DNA from: Roseomonas gilardii
Lineage (GTDB): Bacteria; Pseudomonadota; Alphaproteobacteria; Acetobacterales; Acetobacteraceae
Assembly (NCBI RefSeq): GCF_001941945.1
Contig: NZ_CP015583.1
Span: 919,001-983,000 of the forward strand
Direction of reading: 5' to 3'
DNA: 64,000 bases
Position numbers and translations under genes: made by a program
Notes under the pieces: model-generated
Seen by the model: the letters and a program-made list of their open reading frames with translations, nothing else
Told to the model about the DNA's origin: nothing
Databases searched by the model: none
Shown here: positions 8,090 through 16,538 of the stretch, in pieces
Layout of the letters: each line of letters begins with the position of its first letter
How positions within the stretch are numbered: the stretch's first letter is position 1

Positions 8090-9685
8090 CTACTCGGCCG
8101 CCTGCGGCATGTCGGCCTCCCGCAACCCGGCCCGCTCCGCCGCCGCACCCATGCCGCGCCCGCCGAGGTCGCGGTCCAGCGCATCCGCCGCGATCCAGCC
8201 GGACATCATCACCATCGGCATGCCGGGCCCCGGATGCGCGGTGCCGCCGGCGAGGTAGAGCCCCTTCACGGCGCGCGAGCGGTTGCCGGGCTTGAAGGCG
8301 CCGAGGAAAGTGCCGTGCGAGGCGAGGCCATAGATGGCGCCGTTCAGCACCTTGTAGCGGTCGTGGATGTCCTGCGGTGTCAGGGCGCGCTCCACCACGA
8401 TGCGCTCCTCGATATCCTCCATCCCGGCGCTGCGCTTCAGCTTGTCGAGGATGGTCTGCCGGTAGGCGGGCAGCATCCGCGACCAGTCGTGATGCGGGCG
8501 CAGATAGGGGGTGTGGACGAGGACGTAGAGCGCCTCGCCGCCTTCCGGCGCCACGGAGGGATCGCTGGCGGAGGGCGCGGCAAGATAGGCGGTCGGGTCC
8601 GGCGCGGGCTCGCCCCGGCGATAGATGCTGTCGAACTCCTCCTCCGCGTCGCGGGAGAAGACGAAGTCGTGGTGGGCCAGGTGCTCGTAGCGCTTCCGCA
8701 GGCCCAGATAGAGCACCACGCCGGAACAGGCGGGCTCGTAGCCCTTGCGCGCGTATTTCCGGCCGGTGTCGCCGCCCACCAGCTCCTTGTAGGTGCGGAT
8801 GGCGTCCATGTTGGAGATGACGGCGTCGCAGGCGATGTGCTCGCCATTGGCGGTGACGCCCTTCACGCTTTTCCCCCCTGGACCGTCCTGGATGTCGAAG
8901 CCGGTGACCTCCACGCCCGGGCGCAGGTCGGCGCCGAGGTCGCCCGCCAGCTTCGCCAGCCCTTCCGCCACGGCGCGCGTGCCGCCGACGGGATACCAGA
9001 CACCCTCGCTCGCCTGCATGTCGCCGATCGAGCAGAGCACAGCGGGCGCCTTGTAGGGGTTGGAGCCGACATACTGGCAGTAGTGGTCCAGCATCTGCGC
9101 CAGGCGCTCGTCCGGCACGTGGCTGCGGATGATCTTCGCGACGTTCTGGCCCATGCGGAGGCTCAGCACGTCCTTCATCGTGCCGGGCTGCATGTTGCTC
9201 CGCCAGTCGATCGTGTCGAAGAGGTCCTCGACCGGCTTCCAGAAGAAGAACTTCTCCGACACGCCGTGCAGGTGGCGCGCCAGCTTCTGGAACTTCTCGT
9301 AGCCGGGGCCGAGATCGCGGCCCGGCGCGAAATCCTCCATGGCGCGGGCCATGGCAGGCACGTCCTCCCGCAGGTCGATGCGCGTGCCATCCCCGAAGAA
9401 GCAGCGCCATTGCGGGTCGAGGCGGATCAGCGGCAGCTCCGCCTGCTGGTCGCGCCCGGCCTCGGCGAAGATCCGGCGCAGCACGCGCGGCACGGTCAGG
9501 ATGGTCGGGCCCATGTCGAAGCGGAAGCGGCCGGAGCCGTCCGGCGCCTCCAGCTCCAGCACCGCCGCCTTGCCGCCGAGCCAGGGGTTCTTGTCGAAGA
9601 GCGTCACCTGATGCCCGCGCGCCTGCGCCACCGCCGCCGCGGCGAGGCCGCCCAGGCCGGAGCCGATCACCACCACCCGTGCCAT
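8090..9685 (-). CDS. CrtI/CrtN/CrtP-family FAD-dependent carotenoid desaturase or oxygenase (first copy)
   Basis: A 531-residue flavoprotein. The FAD dinucleotide motif is VVIGSGLGGLAAAA (residues ~5-18), with DKNPWLGGKA and FDMGPTILTVPRVL following, and the C-terminal FAD motif is GLYLAGGTAHPGPGMPMVM. Full family length, no disruption. It shares architecture with the next gene upstream but has an HPGPGMPMV rather than HPGSGLPVI end; I lean to a CrtP-like terminal oxygenase role for this copy, at low confidence. The stop is 23 bp before the acyltransferase start and the start is 14 bp after the other desaturase, consistent with one operon. Confidence 0.85.
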   Translation of the reverse strand: MARVVVIGSGLGGLAAAAVAQARGHQVTLFDKNPWLGGKAAVLELEAPDGSGRFRFDMGPTILTVPRVLRRIFAEAGRDQQAELPLIRLDPQWRCFFGDGTRIDLREDVPAMARAMEDFAPGRDLGPGYEKFQKLARHLHGVSEKFFFWKPVEDLFDTIDWRSNMQPGTMKDVLSLRMGQNVAKIIRSHVPDERLAQMLDHYCQYVGSNPYKAPAVLCSIGDMQASEGVWYPVGGTRAVAEGLAKLAGDLGADLRPGVEVTGFDIQDGPGGKSVKGVTANGEHIACDAVISNMDAIRTYKELVGGDTGRKYARKGYEPACSGVVLYLGLRKRYEHLAHHDFVFSRDAEEEFDSIYRRGEPAPDPTAYLAAPSASDPSVAPEGGEALYVLVHTPYLRPHHDWSRMLPAYRQTILDKLKRSAGMEDIEERIVVERALTPQDIHDRYKVLNGAIYGLASHGTFLGAFKPGNRSRAVKGLYLAGGTAHPGPGMPMVMMSGWIAADALDRDLGGRGMGAAAERAGLREADMPQAAE

Positions 9686-9699
9686 CGTTCCCCTCCCCC

Positions 9700-11292
9700 T
9701 CAGGCTTCCGCCGGCGTGGCGGCCACCGCGCCGTGCAGCCGCGTGTCCACGCCGTGCAGGCCCATGTCGCGCAGGCAGAGATCGGCGCTGATGCGCGCCC
9801 CTTCGTAGATCACCGGCAGGCCGGAGCCCGGATGCGTGCCACCGCCGACAAGATAGACGCCCTGCACGTCATTGAAGCGGTTGCCGGGGCGGAAGGCCAG
9901 CATCTGCCGCAGGTCGTGCGCGAGGTTGAAGGTCGCGCCGAAGCCCACGGAGAACTCGTCCCGCCAGTCCATGGGCGTCACCATGCGCTCGTGCCGGATG
10001 CGGGGGCGCAGGTCGCCGATGCCGAGCTTCTGCACACGGTCCAGTGCCAATTCCCGGTAGTGGCTGGCCGCCCGGGACCAGTCCAGGCCGCGGGCATCGC
10101 CCTCCCGCAGGTTGGGCACGGGGACGAGGAGGTAGAGCGCGCTGTGCCCGGGCGGGGCCATGCCGTCCTCCGTGGCGCCGGCATGTTGCAGGTAGATCGA
10201 GGGCGTCTGCGGCAGCGTGCCCTCGCCGACCTCGCGCAGGTTCCGCTCGTAATCCTCGGCCAGCAGGATGCTGTGGTGCGCGAGTTGCGGAAAGGTGCCC
10301 TCCACGCCGAGATAGAGCATGAAGGTGGAGCAGGAATAGCGCGCCGTCTCGATCTTGCGGTCCGGCCAGCGGCGGCGGAGATGGTCGGGGATCAGGCGCG
10401 GCGCGGCATGGGCGAAATCCGCGTTCATCACCACCGCATCGGCGTCGAAGCTGCGGCCGCCGCTGTCCACGCCGCGCGCGCGCCGGCCCTCGAAGCGGAT
10501 GCGGTCCACCGGGCTGTCGAGGCGAATCTCCGCGCCCAGGCGTTCCGCCACGCGCGCCATGGCCAGCGCCACCGCGCCGCAGCCGCCGCGCGGGTGGAAG
10601 ACGCCGTGCTCGTATTCCAGGAAGCTCAGGATGGTGAACAGGCTCGGGCAGCGATAGGGGCTCATCCCGAGGTACTTGGTCTGGAAGGAGAAGGCGAGGC
10701 GCGTGCGCGGATCGCGGAAGAAGCGCCGCATGTCGCCATCCACGGATTTCGCCGGGCGCAGATGCGGCAGGGCGCGCAGCAGGTCCGGCGCCATCATGTC
10801 GGCGGCGCGGGTGAAGGCGCGTTCCAGCACCGGGCGGAAGCTCTTCAGCTTGGCGCGGTTGTCGGCCAGGAAGCGGCGCAGGTTGCCCGCGTCACGCGGG
10901 TCGAGCTTGGCGATCTCCGCCTCCATCCGGTCCAGGTCGGAGGTCGCGTCGAGCGTGACGCCGCCGTCGCCCTGCTCGAACAGCAAGCGGTATTGCGGGT
11001 CGAGGCGCAGGAGCTCCACCTCGTCGCGAAGCTCGGCACCGCAGTCGCGGAAGATCTCCTCCAGGATGCGCGGGTAGAGGAAGAAGGTCGGCCCGAGGTC
11101 GAAGCGATAACCGCCCGGGGCTTCCAGGCGCCGGTTGCGGCCGCCGACCATGCTGTCCTTCTCCAGCACGGTGACGCGCACGCCCCGCGCGGCCAGGAGC
11201 ATCGCGGCGGCGAGGCCGCCCGGTCCGGCCCCAATGACCACCGCCTGCGGACGGTCGGACCGGATCGAAGGAGCGTAGAGAGGAGCATTCAT
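9700..11292 (-). CDS. CrtI/CrtN-family FAD-dependent carotenoid desaturase (second copy)
   Basis: A 530-residue flavoprotein and first gene of the leftward carotenoid unit. Start 11292 (MNAPLYAP) precedes the FAD motif VVIGAGPGGLAAAMLLA (residues ~18-34), LEKDSMVGGRNR and FDLGPTFFLYPRIL; the C-terminal motif is GVYLVGGGTHPGSGLPVIY. It probably performs the successive dehydrogenations of a C30 backbone (dehydrosqualene or squalene), by analogy with CrtN; a C40 phytoene desaturase is possible, but the flanking aldehyde dehydrogenase, glycosyl- and acyltransferase fit C30 chemistry better. Promoter presumably lies in 11293-11444. Confidence 0.85.
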   Translation of the reverse strand: MNAPLYAPSIRSDRPQAVVIGAGPGGLAAAMLLAARGVRVTVLEKDSMVGGRNRRLEAPGGYRFDLGPTFFLYPRILEEIFRDCGAELRDEVELLRLDPQYRLLFEQGDGGVTLDATSDLDRMEAEIAKLDPRDAGNLRRFLADNRAKLKSFRPVLERAFTRAADMMAPDLLRALPHLRPAKSVDGDMRRFFRDPRTRLAFSFQTKYLGMSPYRCPSLFTILSFLEYEHGVFHPRGGCGAVALAMARVAERLGAEIRLDSPVDRIRFEGRRARGVDSGGRSFDADAVVMNADFAHAAPRLIPDHLRRRWPDRKIETARYSCSTFMLYLGVEGTFPQLAHHSILLAEDYERNLREVGEGTLPQTPSIYLQHAGATEDGMAPPGHSALYLLVPVPNLREGDARGLDWSRAASHYRELALDRVQKLGIGDLRPRIRHERMVTPMDWRDEFSVGFGATFNLAHDLRQMLAFRPGNRFNDVQGVYLVGGGTHPGSGLPVIYEGARISADLCLRDMGLHGVDTRLHGAVAATPAEA

Positions 11293-11444
11293 CGTGTGGC
11301 GCTGGATCCGGTCAGGCGGGGGGAACGGGTGGCGAACTGTCCATGTTCGTGCGAACCGCCGGCCCGCAAGGCCCGCGACGCCACGGGACGGGCCATGCTC
11401 CGGTTTTCGTGACCATTCCGGTGCGGCCGGGCGCGGCCCCGCCT

Positions 11445-12578
11445 TCAGCCTTCGGGGAGCAGGTGCGGCGGGAGATCGGCCCGCCCGGCCACCCAGGCGG
11501 CCAGGGCGGGGAGGTGTTCCGGCCGGGCGGCCGCGGCAGCCAGCGCCTCGCCCAGGACCGGGCCGAACTTGAAGCCATGGCCGGAGGTGCCGCAGAGGGC
11601 GAGGCAGCGCTCCCCGGGCCGGGCCAGCGTGATGCGCTCCTCCGGCGCGACCTCGTAGTAGCAGGCGCGGGCGCCCAGCACCCGGTAGCCCGCGGCATCG
11701 CGCAGGCGCGGGCGGGCGAGGGCCAGGATCTCCTCCGCCTCCGCCGCGCTGGCCTCGCGCGGGTCCTCCGGATCGCCGCGCATCGAGAAACGGTGGTCGC
11801 CGATCTTCAGCGGCGTGCCGGCCACCGGCGGCACGGCGTAGAAGCCGCCGCTGGGCGAGAGGTCCAGCAGCATCGGCCCGGCCTCCCAGGCGGCACGATG
11901 CGCGGCGGGCGGTTCCAGGAAGACCACGATCTGGCGCGAGGGCGTGGCGCGCGGGGCGAGTTCCGGCAGCAGGGCGGCGGTCCAGGGGCCGGCGGCCAGG
12001 ACCAGCAGGTCGGCCTCCGCCACCCTGCCGTCCGCGAGCCTCGCCTGGCCCCGCGCCGGGTCCACCGCCTCCACCCGCGCCCGGCGCAGCGTGACGCCGG
12101 CGGCCTCCAGATGGCGCGCCAGCCCGGCCACGATGCGTTCCGCCAGCAGCACCCCGCCCGTGGGCACCAGGGTCGCCTCGGCGAGTCCGGCCGGGTCGAG
12201 CATGGGGAAGCGGGCGGTGAGGCCGGCGGGCGGGATCTCCTCCATCCGGTGCCCTGCCGATCCCAGGGCGGTGCGGCTGGCGGCCAGCCAACTGTCCTGC
12301 GCATCCGCCAGCATCAGCGTGCCGGTGGGGATGTAGGGCGCCTCCCCGATGGCGGCGAAGAGGCGGTCCCAGGCCCGGTGGGCGCGGTCCACCATCCGCA
12401 TATAGACCGCCTCCGCCCCATAGGCGTGGCGGATCAGCCGGTGATGGTCCACCGAGGAGCCGCGCGGGTTGGGGCAGGCATCCTGTTCCAGCAGTTCCAC
12501 CGCCCAGCCCGCCCGGTGCAGCGCCCGGGCGGAGCAGAGCCCCATGATGCCACCGCCGACCACCAGCGCCTTGCCCAT
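11445..12578 (-). CDS. FAD-dependent oxidoreductase, monomeric sarcosine oxidase-like (DAO family)
   Basis: A 377-residue DAO-family enzyme. Start 12578 gives MGKALVVGGGIMGLCSARAL, the Rossmann FAD motif; AGGAGGG lies about 10 nt upstream. The string SSVDHHRLIRHAYG matches the FAD-contact region of monomeric sarcosine and N-methyl-amino-acid oxidases, RACYYEVAPEE has the cysteine that carries covalent flavin in that family, and SGHGFKFGPVLGE is the conserved C-terminal block. Likely oxidises an N-methylated or secondary amino acid to release formaldehyde or an imine plus peroxide; exact substrate unknown. It is separated from the carotenoid unit by 152 bp and is probably a separate function. 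Confidence 0.82.
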   Translation of the reverse strand: MGKALVVGGGIMGLCSARALHRAGWAVELLEQDACPNPRGSSVDHHRLIRHAYGAEAVYMRMVDRAHRAWDRLFAAIGEAPYIPTGTLMLADAQDSWLAASRTALGSAGHRMEEIPPAGLTARFPMLDPAGLAEATLVPTGGVLLAERIVAGLARHLEAAGVTLRRARVEAVDPARGQARLADGRVAEADLLVLAAGPWTAALLPELAPRATPSRQIVVFLEPPAAHRAAWEAGPMLLDLSPSGGFYAVPPVAGTPLKIGDHRFSMRGDPEDPREASAAEAEEILALARPRLRDAAGYRVLGARACYYEVAPEERITLARPGERCLALCGTSGHGFKFGPVLGEALAAAAARPEHLPALAAWVAGRADLPPHLLPEG

Positions 12579-12711
12579 GCCCCCACAACCCTCCTCGCCT
12601 TTCCGGCGAATCATCGCCGGGGCGGGGAAGGCTGGACCAGGACCGGGCGGGACGGAAGCCGGGTGTGGCGTGCCGCGCCCCGCCGGTTGCGCCGGACGGG
12701 GCGCGGGACGC

Positions 12712-12828
12712 TCAGGGATGCAGCACGCCGCGAATCAGGAAGCCCACGGCGCCGACCGCCAGCACGCCGCAGGCCCAGAGCAGCACGAACCAGCCGAGGC
12801 GGCGCCAGCGGCCGGGCGCCGCCGCCAT
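12712..12828 (-). CDS. DUF2474 small membrane subunit of the bd oxidase operon
   Basis: A 38-residue protein with one membrane helix (GWFVLLWACGVLAVGAVGFLI) after a short basic N-terminus. It starts 1 bp after the cydB stop. DUF2474 proteins are typically encoded directly after CIO-type cydAB and are thought to be small accessory subunits comparable to CydX or CydS. Position and topology fit that, though sequence this short gives limited proof. Confidence 0.75.
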   Translation of the reverse strand: MAAAPGRWRRLGWFVLLWACGVLAVGAVGFLIRGVLHP

Positions 12829-12829
12829 C

Positions 12830-13864
12830 TCAGTGATACCCGGCACCGGCCCGGACCTTGCCCCGGAAGAGCCAGTACACATAGCCCGTGTAGCCCAGGA
12901 TGATCGGCAGCAGCACCACGGCGCCGACCAGCAGGAAGATCTGCGAGGAGGCCGGGGCCGCCGCCTGCCAGATGGTGACCGAGGGCGGCACGATATGCGG
13001 GTACATGCTGATGCCGAAGCCGACATAGGTGATCAGGAAGATGCACAGCGCCAGCACGAAGGGCTTCGCATCCGCCCAGAGCCCGTGCTGGTCCGCATCC
13101 CGCACCGCGCGGAAGTACAGCCAGGCCAGCGCGACCACGATGACCGGCACCGGCGCGGCGAGGACGATGTTGGGGAAGCCCAGCCAGCGCGCCGCGAAGG
13201 CGGGTTGCAGGAAGGGCATGGTGACCGACACCACGAAGATGAAGCAGAGCAGCACGGCCATCATGCTGCCGGCCTGGTGCCGGGCGCGGTCGTGCAGCGC
13301 GCCCTCGGTCTTCCACAGCAGCCAGCAGGCGCCGAGCACGCCATAGCCGGTGACGAGCGCCAGGCCGGTAAGCAGGGAGAAGGGCGTCAGCCAGTCCCAC
13401 CAGCCGCCGGCATAGGCGTTGTTCTCGACATGGATACCCTGCACGAAGGCGCCGAGCGCGATGCCCTGGCAGAAGGTGGCGACGTAGGAGCCCCAGGAGA
13501 AGGCGCGGTCCCACCATTTCTGCTGCGTCTCGTTGGCGGCGCGGAAGCGCATCTCGAAGGAGACGCCGCGGAAGACCAGGGCGAGCAGCATCAGGATGAC
13601 GGGCAGGTAGAGCGCCGGCAGGATGATCGAGAAGGCGAGCGGGAAGGCGGGCATCAGCCCGACGCCGCCCAGCACCAGCCAGGTCTCGTTGCCGTCCCAG
13701 ACCGGGGCGATGCTGTTCACCGCCACGTCCCGGTCCTCCTTGCGCGGCATGACCGGGAAAAGGATGCCGATGCCGAGGTCGAAGCCGTCGAGGCAGACAT
13801 AGACGAAGACCGCGACGGCGATGAGGAAGGCCCAGATGAAGGCCAGGACATGGGGGTCGAGCAT
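12830..13864 (-). CDS. cydB: Cytochrome bd (CIO-type) ubiquinol oxidase subunit II
   Basis: A 344-residue polytopic membrane protein with the subunit II signatures DGFDLGIGIL (residues ~27-36), VWDGNETWLVLGG (~56-68), MRFRAANETQQKWWDRAFSWGS and GISMYPHIVPPSVTIWQAA. It pairs with CydA to couple ubiquinol oxidation to oxygen reduction in the inner membrane without proton pumping. The start is 6 bp beyond the cydA stop and DUF2474 follows by 1 bp, so the three form one operon. No cydDC transporter genes are in the window. Confidence 0.95.
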   Translation of the reverse strand: MLDPHVLAFIWAFLIAVAVFVYVCLDGFDLGIGILFPVMPRKEDRDVAVNSIAPVWDGNETWLVLGGVGLMPAFPLAFSIILPALYLPVILMLLALVFRGVSFEMRFRAANETQQKWWDRAFSWGSYVATFCQGIALGAFVQGIHVENNAYAGGWWDWLTPFSLLTGLALVTGYGVLGACWLLWKTEGALHDRARHQAGSMMAVLLCFIFVVSVTMPFLQPAFAARWLGFPNIVLAAPVPVIVVALAWLYFRAVRDADQHGLWADAKPFVLALCIFLITYVGFGISMYPHIVPPSVTIWQAAAPASSQIFLLVGAVVLLPIILGYTGYVYWLFRGKVRAGAGYH

Positions 13865-13870
13865 CGCGCC

Positions 13871-15334
13871 TCACTCCGCCGGTTGGGTCTGGGGACGCGG
13901 GTCCGGCCCACGCTGGGCCGAGGGAGCGGGGGTGGTGCCCGCCGAGCGGATCGGCTTGTCGGTGGGCGGCCCTTCCTCGTGCGCCTGCGGCGTCTGCGAG
14001 AAGAGGCGGAAGAGGAACCAGATCCCGGCGCCGAAGACGATGAAATAGACGATGGCGAAGGCCACGAGCGAGGTGGCCACGGCCGGCGCGCCGATCGGCG
14101 CGACGCTGTTGGCCGTGGTCAGGTGGCCATAGACGGTGAAGGGCTGCCGCCCCGCCTCGGTTACGATCCAGCCCGCCGTGACCGCGACCAGCCCGGCCGG
14201 GCCCATGGCGATGGCGGCGCGCAACACCCAGGGCGTGTCATAGAGCCGCCCGCGCAGGCGCAGCACGAGGCTGCTCAGCCCCAGCCCGATCATCAGCAGG
14301 CCGAGCGCCACCATGATGCGGAAGGCGAAGAAGACCAGCGGGATGTTGGTGGGCCAGTGGTCGCGCGGCAGGTCCTTCAGCCCGCGCACCTCGCCGGTCC
14401 AGCTATGGGTGAGGTAGAGGCTGGCGAGGTTGGGGATGCCGACCTGCAGCCGCGTGCGCTCCTCCTCCGCCGAGGGGATGCCGAAGAGGATGGCGGGGGC
14501 ACCGCGCTCCGTCTCGAAATGCCCCTCCATGGCGGCAAGCTTGGCCGGCTGGTGGTGGAAGGTGTTGCCGCCATGCAGGTCGCCCAGCACCGCCTGGATG
14601 GGCGCCACGATGGTGAGCATCCACATCGCCATGGAGAACATCACCCGGGCGCGCGGATTGGCCTCCCGCGTGCCGAGCGTGTCGTTGCGCCGCTCCCGCA
14701 GCACGTGGAAGGCGCCGACCGCGCCGACGATCAGCGCGGTGGTGAGATAGGCGCCGGTGACGGTGTGCAGGAAGCGGTAGGGGAAGGAGGGGTTGAAGAT
14801 GATCGCCCACCAGTCCTCCGGATGGAAGCTGCCGTCGGGGGCGATGCTGAAGCCCTGCGGCGTCTGCATCCAGGAATTGGCGGCGAGGATCCAGAAGGCG
14901 GAGAAGCAGGTGCCGATCGCGACCAGGCAGGTGGCGGTGAAGTGCAGCCCCTTGCCCACGCGCTCCAGCCCGAAGAGCATCACGCCGAGGAAGCCGGCCT
15001 CCAGGAAGAAGGCGGTCAGGACCTCGTAGCCCAGCAGCGGCCCCAGGATCGGCCCGGCCCGGCGCGAGAGCTCCGACCAGTTGGTGCCGAACTGGTAGGA
15101 CATGACGATGCCCGAGACCACGCCCATGGCGAAGGCGATCGCGAAGATCTTCAGCCAGTAGCGGAAGGTATCGAGATAGACGGCATTCCCCGTCCAGAGC
15201 CAGCGCGCCTCCAGCACCGCGAGATAGGAGGCGAGGCCGATGGTGAAGGCGGGGAAGAGGAAGTGCCAGACCACCACGAAGGCGAACTGGAAGCGGGCGA
15301 GGTCCAGCGCGCTGGGCAGCAGGGACTCGATCAT
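13871..15334 (-). CDS. cydA: Cytochrome bd (CIO-type) ubiquinol oxidase subunit I
   Basis: A 487-residue haem-bearing subunit. Start 15334 (MIESLLPSALDLARFQFAF) gives the normal N-terminus; the longer frame to 15547 is not supported. Seen are the haem b595 ligand region VVVWHFLFPAFTIG (residues ~20-33), the b558 region FLHTVTGAYLTTA, and TEAGRQPFTVYGHL, where F replaces the usual W. Length under 490 indicates a short Q-loop, as in cyanide-insensitive oxidases. First gene of cydA-cydB-DUF2474; an operator-like palindrome lies 29 bp upstream of the ATG. It serves respiration at low oxygen or under respiratory inhibition. Confidence 0.95.
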   Translation of the reverse strand: MIESLLPSALDLARFQFAFVVVWHFLFPAFTIGLASYLAVLEARWLWTGNAVYLDTFRYWLKIFAIAFAMGVVSGIVMSYQFGTNWSELSRRAGPILGPLLGYEVLTAFFLEAGFLGVMLFGLERVGKGLHFTATCLVAIGTCFSAFWILAANSWMQTPQGFSIAPDGSFHPEDWWAIIFNPSFPYRFLHTVTGAYLTTALIVGAVGAFHVLRERRNDTLGTREANPRARVMFSMAMWMLTIVAPIQAVLGDLHGGNTFHHQPAKLAAMEGHFETERGAPAILFGIPSAEEERTRLQVGIPNLASLYLTHSWTGEVRGLKDLPRDHWPTNIPLVFFAFRIMVALGLLMIGLGLSSLVLRLRGRLYDTPWVLRAAIAMGPAGLVAVTAGWIVTEAGRQPFTVYGHLTTANSVAPIGAPAVATSLVAFAIVYFIVFGAGIWFLFRLFSQTPQAHEEGPPTDKPIRSAGTTPAPSAQRGPDPRPQTQPAE

Positions 15335-15798
15335 GGGCGGGGGCTCCACGGATTCGGGCGTCGCGCTCCAACAGTTGAGCGCGGTGGGCGGTGCAGGATG
15401 GGTCACAAACGCGAGGGCTGGCGCATCATCTCTCTTTCCCTGGAATGGCTGCCCTGGGCGGGCGCGGGCCGCGCGCGATGGAAACCAGCCGGTCCTTCGC
15501 ATCCAGAAGGCGGGTGACGCGCGCGCCGGGCGACAGGAGCATGGCAAGGCGCTCCGTCTCCGGCGTCCTCACGTCATCATACCAGCGGCTGAATGCGCAG
15601 AACCGGGAGAAGCCAAGTCCCCTTTGCAGCGGCCGGAGCGGACCTGGATATCCCCTTGTCCCCGGGGTTAGCCTTCGCATTCCGGCGGCCTCGTCGATCC
15701 GTCGCTCTCCGGGTTGGCCTTGCCGTGCGGTGCCCCTCGCCACGGGCCAAGGGGCGCGGCGCCCTGGGGGCACCACCCGCCATCCCGATGGAAGAGAC
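15335..15798. other. Divergent intergenic region upstream of cydA
   Basis: These 464 bp separate cydA from a methyltransferase gene on the other strand and must hold both promoters. Besides the palindrome at 15363-15382, I see nothing that looks like a gene: overlapping frames here lack family resemblance and have poor start contexts. Confidence 0.4.
15363..15382. promoter_or_regulatory. Operator-like palindrome in front of cydA
   Basis: The string gcgctccaac/a/gttgagcgc is a near-perfect inverted repeat with one extra base in the left arm, centred about 40 bp before the cydA ATG. It may bind a dimeric regulator, or be a leader hairpin. The regulator cannot be named from the sequence; it does not match the classical FNR box. 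Confidence 0.35.
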
Positions 15799-16527
15799 AT
15801 GGCCCAGAACATCTATGACAAGCCGGAGTTCTTCGCGGGCTACAGCCGCCTGGACCGTTCCGTCCACGGGCTGGACGGGGCTCCCGAATGGCCGGCCATC
15901 CAGGCGATGCTGCCGGATCTGCGCGGGCGGCGCGTCGTCGATCTCGGCTGCGGCTTCGGCTGGTTCGCCCGCTGGGCGGCGGAACAGGGGGCCCGCCAAG
16001 TGCTGGGGTTCGACCTGTCGGAGCGGATGCTGGAGCGGGCCAGGGCGGAAACGTCGCATCCCGCCGTGGCCTATGAACGGGCCGACCTGGAAAGCCTGGA
16101 ACTGCCCATGGCGGGCTTCGACCTCGCCTACAGCTCACTCGCCTTCCACTACATCGCGGATTTTCCGCGGCTGGTCCGGATGCTGTTCCATGCCATCGCG
16201 CCCGGCGGGCATCTCGTCTTCACCATCGAGCACCCGATCTACATGGCCTCCCTGAATCCGGGCTGGCTGCTCCGGGACGACGGCACCCGCTACTGGCCGG
16301 TGGACCATTACGCAGTGGAGGGGGAGCGCCGCACGGACTGGCTGGCGGACGGGGTGGTGAAGCAGCACCGGATGCTGGGCACCACGGTGAATGCGCTGAT
16401 CGGAGCCGGCTTCACGCTCCGGGCGCTCCGGGAATGGTCCCCGGCGCCGGAACAGCTCGCGGCGCGGCCCACCCTGGCGGAGGAGATGGACCGGCCGATG
16501 ATGGCGCTCCTCGCCGCGCAACGGTAG
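15799..16527 (+). CDS. Class I SAM-dependent methyltransferase
   Basis: A 242-residue methyltransferase with motif I VVDLGCGFGWFARWAA (residues ~52-67), LGFDLSERMLERAR (motif II) and APGGHLVFTIEHPIYMA. Start 15799 (MAQNIYDKPEFF) has GGAAGAG a few bases upstream. The block FDLAYSSLAFHYI is typical of UbiE/BioC-like small-molecule methyltransferases. Substrate is unknown. It stands alone on the plus strand between leftward genes, so context does not help. Confidence 0.85.
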   Translation: MAQNIYDKPEFFAGYSRLDRSVHGLDGAPEWPAIQAMLPDLRGRRVVDLGCGFGWFARWAAEQGARQVLGFDLSERMLERARAETSHPAVAYERADLESLELPMAGFDLAYSSLAFHYIADFPRLVRMLFHAIAPGGHLVFTIEHPIYMASLNPGWLLRDDGTRYWPVDHYAVEGERRTDWLADGVVKQHRMLGTTVNALIGAGFTLRALREWSPAPEQLAARPTLAEEMDRPMMALLAAQR

Positions 16528-16538
16528 GCGCGCGCGGG

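Noticed and set aside
12665-15517. 950-codon plus-strand frame opposite cydAB
   Set aside because: Both cyd genes on the minus strand show full family motifs; the frame reads as low-complexity Gly/Glu/His/Asp-rich sequence.
15391-15798. N-terminal extension of the methyltransferase
   Set aside because: Low-complexity sequence with no motif; the ATG at 15799 with GGAAGAG upstream fits the family start.
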